Assembly: GCA_038503065.1 (NCBI GenBank)
Contig: JBCAMK010000019.1
Location: forward strand, 1,302,001 to 1,366,000
Source: Paragyromitra xinjiangensis
Lineage: Eukaryota; Ascomycota; Pezizomycetes; Pezizales; Discinaceae
Length of the DNA: 64,000 bases
Direction: 5' to 3'
Positions within the stretch are counted from its first letter, which is position 1, and the number at the start of each line of letters is the position of its first letter. Made by a program: the position numbers and the translations under genes. The notes beneath the pieces were generated by a model that saw only the letters and a program-made list of their open reading frames with translations, searched no databases and was not told the DNA's origin. Positions 34,210 to 46,900 of this stretch are shown here, one piece after another.

Positions 34210-36513
34210 CCTTGAGACGGTGAAGCTGGTCTGCATTTATGTCTCGTGTAATAGATCCTGTTATTATTTGTAATTTTTTTGAGGGTTCTTAATCCCTCAC
34301 GAAAGCATGGCATTATGATAAACCCACATATCCTCGTCTCATCGACTCGTATTGTACCGATGTGGTCCTTAAAATGTGGTTTCTGCACTCCTACCAATTC
34401 TTAGAAGCGCTCGCCCAGCTAGCGTCAGGCGAAGTTTAACCAATTGCAATCTTAGCGCATAAGCACAAAATATCCCGATGGTCAACAGCCTCTATCTGTA
34501 TTTCACACTATTCAAAAATGATGAAATAGGTACTAGAGGCGATTATGCCGCTAGGGTATGCTAAATACTTGGTATTAGTCCGAAGATTGTGAATATGCTG
34601 TTACGATCCATATTAGACATCCTGATCCAAATCATCAGCAAAAGCAAGTGAACCCCCAAGACCTAGCGAAGCAATCCAAGACAACGACTAGACTCGTCCG
34701 ATAGAAAGCCACCACAAAATCCGAAACCATAACGAAAGCTTAGTAGAGACATATGTGTAACTTCAGAGTCTCGTTTCAATCTAGGGTAGGCTCAGAAACT
34801 CACAACTACCCCTCTCTTGCACCGATAATCTCCAGACTAGTGGGCTTCATTTCCTGCTTGCTGTAGTCAAAGCTTATAATACGATATCGGATGTCTTTTT
34901 ACAGCCTCGTAAGAGTATATACGTATACAGTGAAAAACGTACGATCAAGAGTACACATCAGTTCCTTTTTTGACAGGACACCCATTATGTTACCCAAGAT
35001 TCCTAAAGCCTCGTCGGTTAGTTTAATAGTGGGGGCGCGTACAAGCTTATTCGAACCGAACCAAATCCGTGGGCTCGGCTTTTGAGGGGTGAGGCTTGGA
35101 GAATCTGGCTTGCAGAACCCAAGCATACCCGAGTTAGCCCTAGTGATGAGGCGAATACCAGGAACCAAGAGCTCTAGGCCGTGTTTCTAACTAACCAAAA
35201 CATCAACTCACACAAGTCTAATGAGCGGAAGTAGCCATAAAGGGATAATTCCAGGGCATCCGAGAGTCTAGAAACATGGTTTTGAAGGTACCAAGCTAGC
35301 TATCGAGATCGGTGAATACGAATATTGGTCTATTATGATTAGTATTAAAAGGCTCGAGCCCATGGGCTCAGTTTGGCTCATGTGAGTCTCCAATCAGTGA
35401 TGGTATCTACTTGAGACGAACTGCTTACCGAACCGCGTTATGTGTGTTACGTACGGCATATAAGGGTCTCAAATTCCGAAACCACGATTCGGTACGATGG
35501 CGATTCACACGAAAATTTAGCGAACTTAGCACCCTTAGAATAAGAAAAATATTACGAGGACGCCACTGTCGTCATTTTAGGATCTTTTAATCTTTAGGGT
35601 AGAACAGCATAACGCCCTTCTGAACCATACCACACCGGTTATCCAAATATTCTTGAGAGTCTCGGCCTGCCTCCCTCGGCAGTTATTGCTGTTCAATTGA
35701 GAAGTAAAACGGTCCTAGGCCTGAGCAGACCTAGTTCTGTTGGGCCACAGTATATCACTCGCAACATTCAAGCGAGGTGCTAGAAACGAGTTTCCTAATA
35801 CGTGCGGTGCAATATCAGCCCCGGAGAAAGGAAATATATCGGTTAGCCGGAGTTTGTCAAACAACACCCAGCACCTAGGGGCGCACATGTAGAACCTGTA
35901 GAGGTGGCTGTTTGTGAGACAATACACCTGATATTGATACCCCATACACCCCAGTAGGATCCCAGCCACATTTATTAACTACCCAGAGTAACGGAATACA
36001 TTGACGTAAGGCTCGTGGAAGCGCACTCAGCCTTCAGAAGAAGAGTATTTGGAATTACTACCTGTATAGGCCTGGGTATCACCTAGATCAGCCTTGAACA
36101 GCAAGGACACATGTATGTATCAAGTCAACCAATCTATAGTCCTAGTCCTTGCCGTTCCCATGAGGGCTGTGACTTGGGGCACTGTGAAACCCCGGGGAAA
36201 GAAAAGTACCAACCTCTTTAGTGAGGAGAGTAGAAAAGGGGACTATTTCCCAAAGAGCCTGCCTGCCTGGACCCAGCCCTAAACAAGCCTGCATCAGTGA
36301 GGTACTCACTTATTCCTCCAAGGGACACGACTATAAGTAAGACACAGCTGTAGCCTTTCCTCAAGTAAAACGGATCTTTTATCGAGGGTTGAAATTCCCA
36401 GCAGTCACATGCATCTCGGAAAGAGGCGGACCCGGAGATAGTTAACCCACGGCTCTATCTCCTCCAAAATTATTTAGAAAGTAGTACATAATTTCCCAAT
36501 TTCTCGAGATAGG
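34210..36513. other. Gene-free stretch
   Basis: Short open frames only; no family or repeat recognised. Confidence 0.4.
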
Positions 36514-37156
36514 ATATATGTTCTGACTCGTATTCCAAGGATGCCCATTTTAAAATGGGTTGACCCGTTTTGCAATTGGAGCCCTTTGAACACCGGCCGG
36601 CCCATATACAAAGTGAACCTAAGAGATGGCTGATATTCAAAATTTCCACTAAAGTAAAAATTTTCCAAGCCCCCCCTCAACCACTAGTGTGCTACTTTAG
36701 GTTCTTGCAACTTCAGTATAGTTGTGATATATAAATAAACCCCAAGCCCTCTTCCATCACATATTAGTGAGCAAAGGTGCAAGCTGCCTTCCAATCTAGA
36801 TCTAGATACCAGTAGAGGTGTGGTTACAGAATACTCTGCAGGTGTAAACCCCACCAACACTACGGTGTAGTGATAGGTTGAAGGGTAGTTTACACCCACA
36901 GAGCACCTTGGAACTGCACCTTTGCCAGTGCTCTATACTAGATAGGTAGATATATAGATAAATCATACACACATTGGGTTGGAAAGGGTGTTTCCACAGT
37001 GTATTCTTTGAATATCAGCCATCTCATAGCTTCACTTTGTGTATGGGTCGGCCGGTGTTCAAAGCGCTCCCATTTTAAAATGGGTCAACCTGTTTTCAAA
37101 GTGGCCTGACCCGTTTTAAAATGGGCATCTTTGGAATACGGGTCAGAACATATATA
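36514..37156. mobile_element. Foldback/MITE-like element with long inverted arms
   Basis: The left arm (36514-36641) and right arm (37008-37156, inverted) align through gttctgac, the cgtattccaa block, cccattttaaaatgggt, ctttgaacaccggccg and gagatggctgatattcaaa. The right arm has about 20 bp more, because it holds an extra copy of the palindrome cccattttaaaatggg. The 366-bp centre has no reading frame of note. The boundaries were set at the outermost matching bases (tatatgttctg), with a possible TA or ATAT duplication. Confidence 0.82.
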
Positions 37157-37984
37157 ACTTTGACTTTTGGTAGCGCAGCTACGGCATCATCATAAACTAT
37201 CACTCGTTTATGTATATATTGCTCTGTTGAAGAAATCTCGTGAAAAATAGAAATTGTGTAATTCCTCCTTGCTAGAGGCGAAGTCTCTCTCTCTCTATAT
37301 GTGTGTTTAGTCAATAGAGATAACTCCACGAGATGCCACCAGAATGCTATAATATCCCTACTAAGCTAATAACTAAATAACGAGAAACCAATTCCCCAAT
37401 TCATACGACTGGGAGGGGGCCTATCAATAGGGTGTTGCGGGTTTGGTAGCATGTATAGAGGCTTCTTGTAGCATCTAGAGGTTATTTGTGGGGTGAAAAC
37501 AAACAAGCCACTGGGGGCAGTGGGGTAGAGCCTAACCCAATTGACTCTAGTCCTCAAGAAACCATGTAGTTTTTAGAGATCGAGAGGTGAAAGAAGACTT
37601 GATTGATATGCCTCCTACTGAGGTACTGACCCCGAATTTATAGGCTGCACATGCAGCTAGTATACAAGAAAATTTCTTCACAGGTTCCGGAACTTCCGAC
37701 CTCGTTCTCTAGCCTAGTGGGCCCTGCCACTAGAGCCTCTACTAGAGCCTCCTATCGATCCTCGATTAGGAAGCCCGTTTTCAACAAACCACCTACACTT
37801 GAGACCGAGTGATACCTCATGACTAAACCACCCAAAACTCAGCTAATGTAGAGATCAAACACTGAGTAGAAATTTTCCATCACATCATAAAAGATCCAAC
37901 CAAAGTAACTCCTAAGCGATTACAAACCACATCACAAACCCGCATAGTGGCCACAAACACTCTATTATTACGGCAATGCCATAC
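37157..37984. other. Gene-free stretch downstream of the F-box/ankyrin array
   Basis: Nothing recognisable is seen apart from the probable 3' end of the gene at 37985. Confidence 0.4.
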
Positions 37985-39061
37985 CTACTCGACTCTCCTC
38001 TCCACAAATACCTTCATAACATCCTCATATCCTCCCGCAGCCGCTAGATCATACGGCGACTTCCCCTCCGCATCTACTCCTACCTCTGCCCCACCATCAA
38101 GCAGCATCCCCACTACCACATCATACCCCTTCTCCGCCGCAACATGCAGCGCCGTACGTCCTTTTACATCCCTAAACTCAATCTGCGACGCAAAGCCTTG
38201 ATTAATCAAACAACTCACCAACACCTCAAGCCCATATAAAGCAGCTAAATAAATCGCCGGTCTCCCAGCGTCCGAAAAAAGCCCCCAGGTGATGATGCTC
38301 CTCTCAAGCAACAACCTTGCCAACTCCTCATCCCCCTTCGCATCCGCAGCGCCAAAATGGGTTTCCGGCCGTCCATATCTCGGTTCATAAAGAACCCGCG
38401 CACCATGGTCTAGTAGTAGCCGGGCAATACCGATGCGCCCGTACTCAACGGCGGTGCTGAGCGGCTTTGGAATGCCATCTCGGTCCGGGTGGATATCCTG
38501 CTCGAGGAAAATACTGATGACTTTTTCGTGGCCTAGTTTTATGGCCATGGTGATTGCAAGTCCCCGTGCGTTGCGGCCTCCGTAGGCAGAGTTTTTGAGG
38601 ACTAGTCTAAGAAGGGAGTGGTGGGGTTGCTTGACTGCCCAGCTGAGGGCGGTATCGCATTTTGTGTCCATCGAGCCGAGGAAGTAGGGGGGAGATATTG
38701 TGCCTGGGTCTCCGAGAAGGAGATGGCGGTGTTGGCCCATGACCCAGTCTAGTGTCGTGGGATCACATGGTCCGGGGGATTTGAAGCCGAGTTCAACTAG
38801 AAAGCTTGGTTGGCCGAACTTGGGGATGAGGATGTTTGGGGCGCCTGAGAGAACATGTTGAGCGAGTGGTCGATTTTCAGATACGACAGCCCAGAAAAGG
38901 GCAGTGAAAGAGTGAGATGGATCTGTGGCGAAGGAGTAAAGGCGGGTGCTAAAGAGGGAGGAGAAGCGGTGGTTAACGAGAATAAGGGAATAGAGGTCGT
39001 GAGCTGGGAGATGGTCACCAACAAGGATGATGAGTTCGTTGGGGAGGTTACTGAGAAGCAT
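37985..39061 (-). CDS. F-box/ankyrin-repeat protein, full-length member of the array
   Basis: A single exon encodes 358 aa. Residues about 4-45 form an F-box-like domain (LPNELIILVGDHLPAHDLYS), which usually binds Skp1 in SCF ubiquitin ligases. From about residue 125 to the C-terminus there are six to seven ankyrin repeats, the best being GRTALHVAAEKGYDVVVGML and GKSPYDLAAAGGYEDVMKVF. A substrate-recruiting role for the ankyrin part is inference. It is the first of three related genes on the same strand, spaced about 440 and 200 bp apart, and the only one with a complete repeat domain. Confidence 0.88.
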   Translation of the reverse strand: MLLSNLPNELIILVGDHLPAHDLYSLILVNHRFSSLFSTRLYSFATDPSHSFTALFWAVVSENRPLAQHVLSGAPNILIPKFGQPSFLVELGFKSPGPCDPTTLDWVMGQHRHLLLGDPGTISPPYFLGSMDTKCDTALSWAVKQPHHSLLRLVLKNSAYGGRNARGLAITMAIKLGHEKVISIFLEQDIHPDRDGIPKPLSTAVEYGRIGIARLLLDHGARVLYEPRYGRPETHFGAADAKGDEELARLLLERSIITWGLFSDAGRPAIYLAALYGLEVLVSCLINQGFASQIEFRDVKGRTALHVAAEKGYDVVVGMLLDGGAEVGVDAEGKSPYDLAAAGGYEDVMKVFVERRVE

Positions 39062-39502
39062 ATTGGGATCTTATCGTGACAGGAATTTTGGTAAGGATAA
39101 GGGAGGGGGTTATTCTTTAGTGTGCAGTCCTGAGAGTGTAACCGCCCAACCGCCTAGTAAGGGATGCAGCCACACGTTACACATAAGCCCTTCTGTTCGC
39201 ATTACCAGAAAAGCAAGTGGGGCCAATGTGCCCCTCCACAGCTAGCAAGGCTCCTGCAAATGTCGAGAAAAACGAGAGTAAATCTCTGGGACTTCAAGTC
39301 TGGCCGTTGTTTGTATCCATAGGTACTCGAACCGTCACACTTTTTCACACTCAATTTCGTTTCTAGCCCCAAGTTAAACTTGTTTTATAGAATACCAATA
39401 AGGTGCCTTCCAGCGGCAGCATAATGTCCTTGCGTCTATCTGTTTCAGCCTGACATAAAAACCCCACTATCCAATTCCTGCCTCAATAAAAACCTGACCA
39501 GC

Positions 39503-40096
39503 CTAACGAAAAATTTCCACCATAATCTCTATCCGCGGCCGCGGTGTCCCTTCTCCATCTGGGTTAACTCCATGCTCCAAGAGCATTCGCACAGCCTTCT
39601 CACGCCCCAACTGCGCAGCCTGAACCAACGCGGTCTCAGCCGAAGCAGGGCACCCATACGCTCTGGTATCAAGAACCAATTTAAGGAGGGGGTAATGCTC
39701 GTGCATGATCGCCCATGAGAGGGCTGTTGTAGACTGTAGAGGTGTGAGGTCTACGAGACGGAGTTGTCCCTGCTGACTCATGATCCACTCTAGAGTTTCA
39801 GGGTCGCATGGTGCGGGGGATTTGAGGACGACTGAGGCACGACGATTGTTGGATTTGAAGATGGTGATGTTGGGGGCTGTCGAGAGAATATGTTCGACGA
39901 GCGGACGGTTATTTTTTAGGACCGACCAATAAAGTGCGGGGAAGGAATGGGACGCAAGTGTGGCGAGAGAGCGGAGTCGAGAGCTGAGGAGAGAGGCAAG
40001 ACGACGGTTGACAAGGGAAAGATAGTAGACATCGCGAGCCGGAAGTTGCTCGCCTACGAGGATTACGAGCTCGTTAGGAAGATCGATAAAAGACAT
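39503..40096 (-). CDS. Truncated F-box/ankyrin paralogue
   Basis: This 197-aa frame aligns with the first about 200 residues of the 37985-39061 product: F-box LPNELVILVGEQLPARDVYY, then ALSWAIMHEHYPLLKLVLD and AAQLGREKAVRMLLEHGVNP. It stops right after GTPRP, where the longer gene continues with four to five more repeats. It may be a short functional protein or a truncated copy. Confidence 0.72.
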   Translation of the reverse strand: MSFIDLPNELVILVGEQLPARDVYYLSLVNRRLASLLSSRLRSLATLASHSFPALYWSVLKNNRPLVEHILSTAPNITIFKSNNRRASVVLKSPAPCDPETLEWIMSQQGQLRLVDLTPLQSTTALSWAIMHEHYPLLKLVLDTRAYGCPASAETALVQAAQLGREKAVRMLLEHGVNPDGEGTPRPRIEIMVEIFR

Positions 40097-40139
40097 AATA
40101 ATTGCGTGATGATGGTGTTTGGTGAGAGTGGTATTTTGT

Positions 40140-40297
40140 GAGGCGTATTCCGGTTTGGCGAGGTGTCTATATCCGGCATATCCTCCAATAGCAGCTCAAC
40201 CATCTTCTCATTCTTACTCGCTGTTGCCTGACTTCTTGGAATAATCCCACCAATCAAAACCCCATTTTCTAGGAAAAATGCTATAATCCCAAAATGG
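40140..40297 (-). pseudogene. Ankyrin-repeat remnant of the third paralogue
   Basis: Beyond the stop of the 40298-40828 frame, another frame reads FGIIAFFLENGVLIGG and NEKMVELLLEDMPDID, which resemble ankyrin repeats of the full-length gene. A frameshift or stop has separated them from their F-box part. Confidence 0.5.
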
Positions 40298-40828
40298 CTA
40301 TTCCTGGGCCTTATGCAGCAGCATTTCCTCCGCATCCGTTGCGACCTTGTGCTCCAGCAGTATTTGCGCCGCTTTTTGGTCTCCCAGCTCCACGGCTTCC
40401 CTCTGCGCCACCTCTAGGTCTCGGTAACCGTATCGACCATACACGTGTTTATTGAGGGCCAGTCTGAGGATGTCATAGTGCGAAGTCTTGACCGCCCACT
40501 CAATTACTGATATCTTTTGGCCGTCATCACCACGGGGCATCATCCAGCGTAGAGTTAATGGTGCACTAGTGGATGCAAATGATAATAAGCGACTATATTC
40601 TGTAAAGCTGACAGGTCCATGGGCTATTATGTATTTAAAGAACGGTTCATCGTTGGATATGACGGCCCAGGTGAGGGCGGTCAGAGCGTTAGATGGGTGA
40701 GTAGCGAGGGAATGCAGGTGGGACCTGAATAGGGTGGTGAAGCGGTGGTTGACAAGAGTGAGTGAGTAGAGGTCGTGGAGGGGAAGGTACTCGCCGATGA
40801 GAAGGATTATTTCGTTTGGGAGACGCAT
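40298..40828 (-). CDS. Truncated F-box/ankyrin paralogue, probably decaying
   Basis: A 176-aa frame starts with the F-box segment LPNEIILLIGEYLPLHDLYS and includes diverged ankyrin-like segments (VIEWAVKTSHYDILRLALNK, REAVELGDQKAAQILLEHKV). It ends where the next repeat should begin, and a repeat-like remnant follows in another frame. Protein-level similarity to its neighbours is clear but low, so the duplication is old. Confidence 0.65.
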   Translation of the reverse strand: MRLPNEIILLIGEYLPLHDLYSLTLVNHRFTTLFRSHLHSLATHPSNALTALTWAVISNDEPFFKYIIAHGPVSFTEYSRLLSFASTSAPLTLRWMMPRGDDGQKISVIEWAVKTSHYDILRLALNKHVYGRYGYRDLEVAQREAVELGDQKAAQILLEHKVATDAEEMLLHKAQE

Positions 40829-43800
40829 GGTGGGTTTGCTTCGTGGTGGGGTTGAGCTATGTCGTGGGGGGCTTTAATACTAGTAGGGTTAGGGCTGTGG
40901 GGTGTTTTGCTGTTTCCTTCACCTCGTATCACTCGTCTTCCTGCTCATTTACTTGTGTTAGAGAATCAACGCTTTGCACCGTACATTGTTCACCGTACAA
41001 CGCATTCAATCAATAAAACTTTCTGTCTCTTGATCTTATATTCTACAACGTTATGTGTTGAAAATGGGCTTCCTAATCGGGTATCGATAGTAGACTCTAG
41101 TAAACTCCAGTGGGGAGGACATCGGATGTCCCGAAGGTGAAGGTTTTTTCATGCACTTGTGTGCGGGCTCTGTCTACGATTATTTGTTATGGATTTCGAT
41201 GCGTTGGTTATGTCCTATTTGTTGTGGATTATCTATCTAACATTATGATTATGCTGTTTTCCGAGTGATCCTTTGTGAAGCACCATAATAATCTAAACTT
41301 CCAGAACCACCAACACTGCCGTCCACTATAATACTCTAATCACCCTAAGAACCAGCGGCTAGCTGCTCTCATAAACATAGCGACTATATCTCTCTTACTA
41401 AACTCTTAGATGACGCAGGAAACAGATGATAAGCCGACTTGATAGGTTTAGTCCAAGCTATGATTACCAAACACTTAAGAAAGACATACCAGAAAGTAAT
41501 AAAAGGTGTATTGAAATATATATATGGTTTCGTGTCATCCCATATCACTCACTTTCCCCGTCAACGCTAACGCCATACATGTTGAAATACGACTCCATAC
41601 CTACCAAGATAACAAGGCTAATAATATAACCCCACCACATCCCGCTCGAGACCATTTTTCCGGCTACGTTTAGGGTTCAAACAAGCTTTATAGTCAGAGA
41701 AATTTCAGGAGCTACATGTAATGACGTCTAGCTAAGCTTCATCGATTGTTCCAAGCTTAGAGTAGATTCTCTGTCCAGTATGAGATAGATTTACTATTTG
41801 TCGTCGTTCTCTCGGGTGTCATTTCGAGCCTGCGGATGATGGCGGGAATGACGGGAGTCAGATAGATTGTGTGTAGCTGCTTCGTAGTTGTGGGGTTGGG
41901 TGTGGTGTGATGGGGGAATGAGTGGGGAATTGTGGGGATCGTTGGTTGGTATTATTTTAGTCATCTTCTAGTCTGGAGGTTCTCGTCGTTGTGAACGACT
42001 GCAATGCTAAAAAGGGGGACGTAGTTTTTCCACCAATACAGTATTAGATTCATCATGTTTTTTCATAGCTAGGGCGTATCTCGTCAAGTTATTTGCGGTG
42101 TTATCTTTTGAACTGTTGTCTGTCGTGACCTTGTGGGCGGTATCGATTACCGCTGAGCGTAGCACGTCGATTGGTGACTCGACCGAAACGCCAAAGAGTC
42201 GAGAACGAAAATGTTAGTGAAGATGACTGACACACGCGATAAGTCTTCAACGAACCAACCGAAACGTCTCAACCCACCTCAAACGGTCCATCTTCTGGAA
42301 GCGAGGGATACGTCAAGATTCCGTGATGATCTGGGTGGTCTCAAAACGGTAAAGCTCCCGGTAGCCTTGGCGGGGGCATCGTCTTGGAAGTTGGTTGGAT
42401 TCAATTGCGAGCCCATGGAATCCACCTTGGAGCTTAATTCTCTGGGCATTAGAAGGTATCGGTATGGTCGCATCTTCGGTTTCTGTCTGGGTTTCCTGAA
42501 ACGGCGTTGTGACACCAGGCTGAAACGCGGACAGCGTCGCGTACCAGCGCATGGGTGTCAAATCGGAGTCCCGCCATGAGCAACTCTTTGTGGTCAGCGC
42601 TTCCAAACCCCAACTTTCTCGGAGAAGGATGGAAAATTGGTTCTTTGGTGTATGGAAGGTTCGACCTGGTCGCTTATCTGCCTCGTCGCGTCTTTGGATC
42701 TTGGATATTGGATCATTCGCAATTGAATTGTTTCACGCGGAGGCCGTACTGATTGATTGCCCACTCCTCAGCGGTGTTTTGGGACTCTATGCTAACAACT
42801 CTCTGCCCACCCCCAAAGTCTGTGCCCAGGTTCTCTAGCCGAAGATGGCCTTTACTTCACCAACTTTTGTGCCTGTCACTGTCGTACCTGCATCAGTGTT
42901 CCAGGTTCCAGTCTCACATACCTTATCCTCCTGATTCCCCTCCAAGAAGGACCCCTCTTTCCCCTTTGAACAGCCACTGGCGTTACATGGTACGTACCGG
43001 TGTTGTACAGTAGCACTATGAAAAACGACTCGCCGTTTCCTAATACGGTTCCCAACCTTCCCAGACTGAAGGATGGGGCACGATAGGGAGTAAAGAAAGG
43101 AAGAGCATATTTTACGCTCCGACCTCTCTCTTCTCTTTCTCTCCCCTTTTCCCGCTTTCCCCCCACTAGCGCCGCCAGGCAAGTCGGTTCATTACGACTT
43201 TTCTTTCCTTCATTTCCTTTCCTGCGCGGGCAAGTCCTCAGCTGCACAGTCCTAATTTGTAAAATTTTCACAGATCCCTTCCTTCTGCTGTACAATTTTT
43301 TATTATTATTAAATTTTTTTATTGTTTATTATTTCTACGCAATTCTGGCTTTTAGGGGCGGGCCTCATACACTCTTCACCTTCACCTCGCTTTCGCATCA
43401 ACGTACCGACGGGAAGCCTGGACGCGTCGAAGTAATAATCAAATCGCGAGAACTGTCTTAGGCTTGGAAGGTTTGTTGTTACCGCTTTCGTCTTGTCAAC
43501 CAATAGTGGTAGTTGCTTACACTAACAACTTGGACAGTAGGCGCTTAGTAGTCCTATCGAGTGAGTGAACCCGCGCTTTTACCTTACTTTTTGGAATTCC
43601 AGTTGGAGGCTCAGTAACCATTGCGGCGGAGAAACATTGCTCTCGTCAGCCATTACTTCCTTTGCATACATTGTTCTTTCCATTTTCTTCTATTCTTTGC
43701 TCTAACTGTTTCCCCCCCACCTTTAGGGTTTGTGGACACGAGGTCGGGTCACCTAATAACTACGACTGGTTCGAAACACATTCATTCAAACAGTCTCCTT

Positions 43801-43951
43801 TTTGGTATCGTTATCATTTGATTTGATTTGATTTTTCTGGAAGAAATTTTATAATTTTGTTCAAACATCGCTTTGGATACCCACGCCTTCAGCCTGGAGG
43901 GAGACCTCAAGCTCTGTAGTAGACAACGGAGCTACTAATCACCGGGTCGTC
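40829..43951. other. Long intergenic region upstream of the giant gene
   Basis: No convincing gene is seen. Overlapping open frames on both strands at 42.2-43.3 kb lack repeats or motifs that would choose one. A strong CT-rich stretch (about 43100-43170) and further T-rich sequence up to 43850 look like a fungal promoter and leader for the gene starting at 43952. Confidence 0.4.
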
Positions 43952-46900
43952 ATGGAAGCCGCTGGTGTTCTTTCCGTAGCTTTCGGACTGTATGAATTTA
44001 AAACCTCTTCTTGGTTTTTACATTATACTAACCAACTCACAGTGGACTTCTTCTCCATGCCTCACAAGCAGCCTTCTTCACCGCCATAAGCGGACACATA
44101 AAGACGCTATTCCTCCACCGTCGAAGGCTGGTCCTTCTCTCCTTCCTCCTATGCGTGTCCATATTCTCCATAACCCAGTTCGCGACACTACTACTACTAG
44201 AAGACGCATCATGCGGGGTCGCAGTACGGTTCACGCTCTTCTTCGACCAAGCAGCACGCGTAGCAGCACTCGCGCTCATAATCTGGAAAGTGTGCGATGA
44301 AGCCGGCGCAAGGACCGAGGCGGTGATGTGGGTGTCGATTATTGTGTTGCGGATACTCATGGGTGGGATTATGGTGGGATTCACCGGGATGACGTTCATG
44401 CCGGTGTGTTTTCCGCAGCCGATGCATGTGGTTGTTGGGATTGTCCTTACGTCGTTTGATGGGACGGTGTGGGCTGTGCTTGGGTGGAGGATTATTGGGA
44501 TTTGGATGCTGTTTGTGGATCAGGGACGAGCAGGGAATGGAGGTGGGAAGAGTCAGGGGTATGGGTTGTTTTTGATCGTGTTGGGGTTTGTGGGGTGGAC
44601 GATTGTAAGTGTTATAGGCTTCCTGGAAGGAGAGGGGAGGAATGGGCTGACTGGTGGGCAGGGGAGTTTTCCATATATGATGAGTGTAGGGGGAAGTATT
44701 TTCATCAGGATGATCCCGTATATTTTGACACTCGCACTCTCACTCGGTAAGAACCCCTAGATATCTTTAAAGAGATCAAATTAACCTTTACTTCTATCCA
44801 TAGGTGTCCTTAGTTGTTTCCCATCAATCGTATTCTCTGTCCCTATTAAGGACGACTCCTACAACTCCCACAAACTGCGACGTTTCGGATCATCCGTGTC
44901 CAGTCCTCCAAGACGAGGCAGATCTGCCTCCTCGCCTACCTTCAACGATCCGGAAGCGAATAAATTCACGTCCTACGGAATGGGCAGTTTCGACAAGAAC
45001 TATAACGGCGCGCGTAATAGCCAGATGTTTAGAAGCATACTCGGTGCGCCGATCGTTCACCCGGGTACTGCACTCCCTTGGTCACTCGACACGGATGTTA
45101 CAGAAAACATCACTCGACCGAAGCCGGTGAAGGCCTCTGAGAATCGAAGACCGAGTGTAGCACCTTCCCATGGTGGTAAAGCGAGTATATCTGGGCCGAT
45201 GGGGCCAATACTGAGGAATGGGTCTTTCGATGCAGCAGAAGGGACGGCGGAGGGACAGGTGCCGACTAGCAACCCGTTTGGAAAGGTAAAGACAATAGAT
45301 CTAAGGACAGCAGCAGAGGCGGAACGACAACGGATAGATGCAGCATTTGAGCGGGAACAAGAGAGGAAGTCCGCAACTCCGTCTACAGCGAAGAGCACAA
45401 CACCGGGTAGGAGTATGGATAGGTCAACGAGCGTTAAGAGGAAGCCGTTGATTCCGCAGCTTCCTTCAGGCCCGGCAGCGTATAGGGTTAGTGCGGTTAG
45501 TGGACTACGTGGGGTGCCGCGGGAGAGTGGAGTGGATAGCCCGTCGAGTTTGAGGCAGTCGGTATATGCGGGTGAGGATTGGGGCACGGGGTATGTTACG
45601 CGTGCGAATAGCATATCTACGGAGGACGACGATACTACACGATACACGGTTGTTTCGCATGCTCCGTATACGCTTGGTGTACCATCAAGGGGTCCACCAC
45701 CAAGGATTCCGCAACTGGAGGGGGTGGGGGGTGATGCGAAAGTCATGTTTGTGAATGAGATAGTGTATGATCATCCAGCACTAGTGAACTCGATTGTGGG
45801 AAATTCGATCGCGGGGAAACCAGATATTGCTTTATCGACTTCGAGATATTCATATTCTTCAGGGACAACAGTGAGAAGGAGCCCCTCATCAGCTTCTAAG
45901 CAGCTTCCTGGGATCTTATCACCTACCAGGGAGGGCGACAAGCCATTTACGTCTTCGCTTTCAGCACCAGTTATGGATAGGCCAAGAAATCTGAAGAAGG
46001 AGCTGGATAGAGGAATTTTCCCGCCAAATAGGGACTATGAATTAGCTGCGGAAATGAAGTATAAGAAGGAACGTTTGACAATGACATTGGAGAGAGCGTC
46101 GAATCTCCCGCCACCAGCGTCTAGTTCTAAACCACTATTCTCCCCGCCGAAGCAACAGGGGACTGTTAAGAAGAAACCATCTAGAGAGCTGGTATTTCCA
46201 ATTCCCCCCATTAGAGCAACGAGTAGGAAACCTGCTCCTCCTCCAATCTCGATTACTTTTCCTGCGATTTTCTCTCCAGAAATTGTACAAAGGCTGCCAA
46301 CTCCTGACACCCCGGAGGAAATCCCAAGTGCCAAACCTGCTATTCCCGAAAAGTCTGAGAAGCGTACGACGCCTGGCGTTAGCGAGCACCGGGCTATGAA
46401 TATGCAAGACGAAGATGCTACCTACGAGACTGCACAGGCGTGGTTAGACAGTATGTCTCCAATTGAAGAGACCACACGCTCTTCCTATTCCGATAGTCTG
46501 GTTGAACCCCTCCCTTCAACCGCGTACATGCCCGAGAGCCGTATCAGTTCAATGAGTAGTTTGAACATGTCAGGGTTCACGGCTAGCACGATACTACGTG
46601 GGAGTTTGATATCGCTCACGATATCGCCAAAAAATAAGGAAGAGGATGAAGGGGAGTTCACAGATATTGATATCGATTCTTGCTCTGAGATGGAAGAAAA
46701 CGATGATGAGGGCTCCGACGAGCTTACCCAAAGCGAAGCAGACGAAATGATCATGAGCGGTGGCGAGGGTTACTCCTCAGAAGGGGAGTCCTACGAGGAG
46801 GACTATTTCACCGATAGTGATGAAGGACGAGGATATCGTGATGATGGTGTTGTGATCTCAGACGTCGAGGACGGAACTACATACGACAAAATCGCACTGA

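Noticed and set aside
42211..43295. Overlapping open frames on both strands upstream of the giant gene
   Set aside because: No frame stands out by length, motif or splice structure, and the area looks like promoter and leader sequence.
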